Assembly (NCBI GenBank): GCA_900538475.1
Contig: UPYT01000012.1
Location: forward strand, 1 to 64,000
Direction: 5' to 3'
DNA from: an uncultured Clostridium sp.
GTDB taxonomy: Bacteria > Bacillota > Clostridia > Lachnospirales > Lachnospiraceae
Length of the DNA stretch: 64,000 nt
Made by a program: the position numbers and the translations under genes. Numbering within the stretch: the first letter of the stretch is position 1; each line of letters begins with the position of its first letter. Below, one piece after another: positions 61,333 to 64,000 of the stretch. The notes beneath the pieces were generated by a model. The model saw only the letters and a list, made by a program, of their open reading frames with translations. It did not search any database and was not told the origin of the DNA.

Positions 61333-62082
61333 ATGGCAATAAGTAACAGTTTGGCAAAGAAGCCGGTACAGCGGGTACAGACAACAGAGTATTTGGCAAA
61401 TGGAGTGAAGGTAACACTTACTCCTGGAACTGTAAAAAATTATCTGGTGAGTGGTGACAAAGACAGAGTTTCTGACCAGGAAGTAGCGATGTTTATTAAT
61501 TTGTGCCGTTTTACTGGTCTGAATCCCTGGCTGCGTGAAGCGTACTGCATTAAGTACGGAAATGAGCCTGCTACTCTGGTAGTTGGTAAGGATGCTTATT
61601 TTAAGCGGGCAGAAGCAAACGAGGCTTATGACGGGATGGAAGCAGGAATCATCGTACAGGACGAGGAAAGCGGAGAAATATCTTATCGAGTAGGCACGTT
61701 GATACTTCCTGGTGAAAAATTGATTGGTGGATATGGAGAGGTGTTCCGTAAGGACAGAAACCACAGTTTCCGTATCGAGGTTTCTTTTGACGAATATGCA
61801 GGAAAGAAAAGGGATGGTTCTCTTAACTCGCAGTGGTCAAAAAAACCAGCAACTATGATTCGCAAGGTTGCGATTGTGCAGGCTCTTCGAGAAGCATTCC
61901 CACAATCTATGTCCGGGATGTATGTGGCAGAAGAGATGGGAGCAGAAGAACCGAATTATACAATAGGAGATGTAATTGAACCGCAGACTCAGAAAGCTAT
62001 TGAACAGGCATCTGTGGAATCTGCTGTTCAGCCTGTTGGAAATGCCTCTCAGGCGGATGCAGAAGCAGCATTCTTTGGTTAA
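61333..62082 (+). CDS. bet: Phage recombination protein Bet (RecT superfamily annealase)
   Basis: This 249-residue protein fits the Bet/RecT group. EVAMFINLCRFTGLNPWLRE near 50, YCIKYGNEPATLVVGKDAYF near 72 and the KKPATMIRKVAIVQALREAF segment near 170 are typical. It anneals complementary strands exposed by the YqaJ nuclease. The C-terminal 45 residues are low complexity, rich in Ala, Gln and Glu. AAAGGAGGATAAGGAT precedes the ATG. Confidence 0.9.
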   Translation: MAISNSLAKKPVQRVQTTEYLANGVKVTLTPGTVKNYLVSGDKDRVSDQEVAMFINLCRFTGLNPWLREAYCIKYGNEPATLVVGKDAYFKRAEANEAYDGMEAGIIVQDEESGEISYRVGTLILPGEKLIGGYGEVFRKDRNHSFRIEVSFDEYAGKKRDGSLNSQWSKKPATMIRKVAIVQALREAFPQSMSGMYVAEEMGAEEPNYTIGDVIEPQTQKAIEQASVESAVQPVGNASQADAEAAFFG

Positions 62083-62190
62083 TTGATATGTTACCTCTGT
62101 GGTGATTGTGTCACGACAAAAGCCATTGGTACTGCCGCCGCTGACTTAAATGATAGGCGGCGGCAAATAAAATAAGGGGAGGTATCTGCT
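62083..62190. other. Spacer with strong GC hairpin, possible Cys-rich micro-ORF
   Basis: A perfect 8-bp stem TGCCGCCG/CGGCGGCA (62133-62140 with 62158-62165, 17-nt loop) lies between the bet and DUF4373 genes, without a T run. A 30-codon frame from TTG 62083 to 62175 would encode a product starting ICYLCGDCVTTKAIG. It has no ribosome site, so it is not called a gene. Confidence 0.5.
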
Positions 62191-63084
62191 ATGGCTTCTC
62201 AGGGAGCCCCGAATAAAGCAGCGTTGGATTACTTCCCGAAGATGGTTAATTTCTATGAGGATGATAAGATATTTGATTTGTTGGATGAATATGGCCCACT
62301 GGGGGTTACTATATACGACTGTATTTTGACGATTGTATACTCAAATGGCTATTTCACAAATCTATCAAAAGACAAGCTATCGAGAATGGTCATCCGGAAG
62401 ATAGGAAATAAATGGATTAAAAATCAAAAGGTCGTCGTGCAAGTGATAGATTACTGTGCTGATTTAGGACTTCTTCATAAAGACCTCATGCTGCAGAATG
62501 TTATCACCTCTGTTGGAATTCAAAAACGCTATTACAAGATAGCTGTAAGGCTGATGAAAAGACGACTCTATAGTGCAGAATATTGGCTGCTTGATGAAAA
62601 TGGGGAGCCCTTATTAAATTCACCCATAACGCCCATTTCTTCGGAAGAAAAGCAAATTAATTCCGAAGAAAATAACCATTCTTCGGAAGAAACGCGACAG
62701 AAAGAAAAAGAAAGAAAAAGAAAAGAAATATCTATAATAGGCAATACGGAATTATCTCCGAAGGTATGGGATGTGGTTCAGGAATTTATACTGTATCGGA
62801 AAGAGATAAAGGCTCCGATGACAGAGCATGCTGTAAAGTTGTTGATAGGGCAACTTCAAAAGCTTTCTTCGGATCCGGATGAGCAGATTGAAATTTTAAG
62901 ACAGTCTATTGTAAATGGGTGGAAGGGGATATTTTCGTTGAAAAAAAGCGGTAAAGAATCGCAGAAGAAACCGAACCAGTTCCATAATTTCGAACAGAGG
63001 GATACAGATTATGATTCTATGGTTCTGGATTCAGTAAAGGGATGGATAAGTGAGGAGGAGCAGCATGAACAAGAATATGATTGA
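62191..63084 (+). CDS. Phage replisome organizer, DUF4373 (Lin1244/Lin1753-like) family
   Basis: This 297-residue protein has the DUF4373 N-terminal winged-helix domain (YFPKMVNFYEDDKIFDLLDE onward, about 13-110). A charged linker rich in Ser/Glu/Lys (150-180, with polypurine DNA) and a C-terminal DnaD-like helical region (about 185-255) follow. Such proteins bind the phage origin and recruit host replication proteins. GGGGAGGTATCTGCT precedes the ATG. Its end overlaps the LexA-like gene by 20 bases. Confidence 0.85.
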   Translation: MASQGAPNKAALDYFPKMVNFYEDDKIFDLLDEYGPLGVTIYDCILTIVYSNGYFTNLSKDKLSRMVIRKIGNKWIKNQKVVVQVIDYCADLGLLHKDLMLQNVITSVGIQKRYYKIAVRLMKRRLYSAEYWLLDENGEPLLNSPITPISSEEKQINSEENNHSSEETRQKEKERKRKEISIIGNTELSPKVWDVVQEFILYRKEIKAPMTEHAVKLLIGQLQKLSSDPDEQIEILRQSIVNGWKGIFSLKKSGKESQKKPNQFHNFEQRDTDYDSMVLDSVKGWISEEEQHEQEYD

Positions 63085-63328
63085 ACATTCTGGCGAGGTT
63101 CGAATGATGATATATAACTACATCGTGAATTACCTGGAAGAGCATGGTTATCCGCCCTCTGTCCGCGAGATTGCAGACGGGGTGGGAGTGGGTTCCACAT
63201 CCACGGTGCATAATCATATCCGCATTATGTTTGAACGTGGAAAGCTAGAAACGGATGCACCGCCCGGAACACCACGAGCCATTCGGGTTCCTGGGTATCG
63301 ATTCACAAGAGGAGGAAATCATGAATGA
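63065..63328 (+). CDS. LexA-type DNA-binding domain protein
   Basis: This 87-residue protein is a LexA N-terminal winged-helix domain alone (LEEHGYPPSVREIADGVGV, STSTVHNHIRIMFERGKLET) with no peptidase domain. It could bind LexA-like sites or act as a phage regulator. ATG 63065 follows GAGGAGGAGCAGC, inside the end of the DUF4373 gene. It overlaps the next gene by eight bases. Confidence 0.83.
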   Translation: MNKNMIEHSGEVRMMIYNYIVNYLEEHGYPPSVREIADGVGVGSTSTVHNHIRIMFERGKLETDAPPGTPRAIRVPGYRFTRGGNHE

Positions 63329-64000
63329 GATGAGAGAGGAGCTTCCAGGGCCGGCAAAAGAACCATGGTATGAAAGCTTAAATCTGGAGGATACAGAATC
63401 CTTTATCAAGAGCAATCTGGTATCAGCTGCTCAGAACGTCATAGCGATTGGGTATTATCTTAAACACATCCGAGACGGGAAACTGTACGAAGAGGCAGGA
63501 TATGAAAGTATCTGGGATTATGCTTCGGACCGGTTCGGTCTTTCAAAATCAACCACATCCCGCTACATATCCAGAAATGATAAATTCTCCAAAGGTGGGA
63601 ATAGCCCGGTATTGGACAGTCGTTATCAGGATTTCGGAAAAGCGCAGCTGCAGGAGATGCTGTCTCTAAACTCCGAGCAGTTGGAGCAGGTAACTCCGGA
63701 TATGACTGTAGCGCAGATTCGAGAGATACGAAAGCCGAAGGAAGTGCCGTATTATCCCCTGGAGGGACAAATGGAAATTACAGAGTTCCTGGAACCAGAG
63801 GAACCGGAACAGCCTCCCTTGCCGCTGATGCGAAACAATGACCAGCGGAAAGAATGGCTGAGGGATTACAAATCCTGGGGGCTGTGGTACACAGATGATC
63901 ATATCGGCTGCCGGTATTACAAATACGATTTTGACAACGGGGCGCGGCTGATTGCGGAGGTGTACACTCAGCATAATGAATTTGCCGGTCAGGATTATGA
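63321..64000 (+). CDS. Phage protein with helical DNA-binding-like N-terminus (partial at window end)
   Basis: The frame starts at ATG 63321 after GGAGGAAATC and is still open at the window edge, giving at least 226 residues. The N-terminal part (SLNLEDTESFIKSNLVSAAQ, IGYYLKHIRDGKLYEEAGYE, FGLSKSTTSRYISRNDKFSK) resembles phage and mobile-element proteins with a helix-turn-helix related to ParB/DUF3102-type domains. A second part near 165-226 is aromatic-rich. The full function is unknown and the 3' end is missing. Confidence 0.75.
   Translation, partial: MNEMREELPGPAKEPWYESLNLEDTESFIKSNLVSAAQNVIAIGYYLKHIRDGKLYEEAGYESIWDYASDRFGLSKSTTSRYISRNDKFSKGGNSPVLDSRYQDFGKAQLQEMLSLNSEQLEQVTPDMTVAQIREIRKPKEVPYYPLEGQMEITEFLEPEEPEQPPLPLMRNNDQRKEWLRDYKSWGLWYTDDHIGCRYYKYDFDNGARLIAEVYTQHNEFAGQDY

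Noticed and set aside
62690..62730. Polypurine tract in the DUF4373 gene as a slippage or frameshift site
   Set aside because: The frame continues without interruption and the tract encodes the usual charged linker; no overlapping frame makes sense.
1..64000. CRISPR array
   Set aside because: No series of regularly spaced identical repeats was seen; the only short direct repeats are the two 43-bp prophage modules and the PhoP-type hexamers.

Overview
The window looks like the chromosome of an anaerobic Firmicute of the class Clostridia, most likely a Lachnospiraceae-type gut bacterium. This is inferred from strong AGGAGG ribosome binding sites, moderate GC, class III fructose-1,6-bisphosphatase, PRD/PTS sugar uptake, YerC and DUF1836 proteins, an iron-containing alcohol dehydrogenase under a Rex-type operator, and a DinR-type LexA box. 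No species can be named from the sequence alone.

Positions 1-53.5 kb are host chromosome. The window opens with the 3' end of a 23S rRNA gene followed directly by tRNA-Gly, with no 5S gene between them. Next come a glycogen debranching enzyme, YaaA, purine nucleoside phosphorylase, an NSS-family transporter, a compact multi-hairpin repeat, the fructose PTS genes (fruK, fruA) and a HAD phosphatase. A lysine riboswitch with its own terminator precedes an NhaC-family transporter, and a polar amino acid ABC operon follows. An AbgB-like amidohydrolase and FtsH come next. A decayed YesN/YesM-type two-component system (two frameshifts, one nonsense codon, a large deletion) sits beside an intact GH88 unsaturated glucuronyl hydrolase. 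A cellobiose-type PTS operon (PRD activator, IIB, IIC, IIA, GH1 enzyme), the alcohol dehydrogenase, a truncated group II intron and an SOS-type uvrA promoter follow.

From 32.8 to 53.5 kb there are housekeeping genes: a HAD enzyme, tRNA-Arg, queA, an RluF-like pseudouridine synthase, ligA, metA (Glu111, predicted to be acetyl-CoA specific), fbp, maf, an orphan NMT1-type lipoprotein, a Na/Pi cotransporter behind a PhoP-type box, fsa, ridA, pcrA and rlmD.

From about 53.5 kb to the window end is the left part of a temperate prophage inserted at the 3' end of rlmD. It has a leftward integrase, a candidate type I toxin-antitoxin pair (28-residue hydrophobic peptide with a convergent RNA), a secreted DUF5067 protein, an ImmA-like protein and a CI-like repressor. 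A divergent switch region holds operator-like sites spaced exactly 31 bp apart. The rightward early operon holds a Cro-like protein, several very small proteins, an excisionase-like protein, YqaJ nuclease, a DUF1351 protein, a Bet/RecT annealase and a DUF4373 replication protein. Two leftward membrane-protein genes inside this operon share a near-identical promoter module and look like morons. The structural genes and the right attachment site lie beyond the window.

The most interesting items are the candidate toxin-antitoxin locus with its mirrored leaders, the twin moron cassettes, the 31-bp phased operators and the structured repeat at 5.86-5.98 kb.
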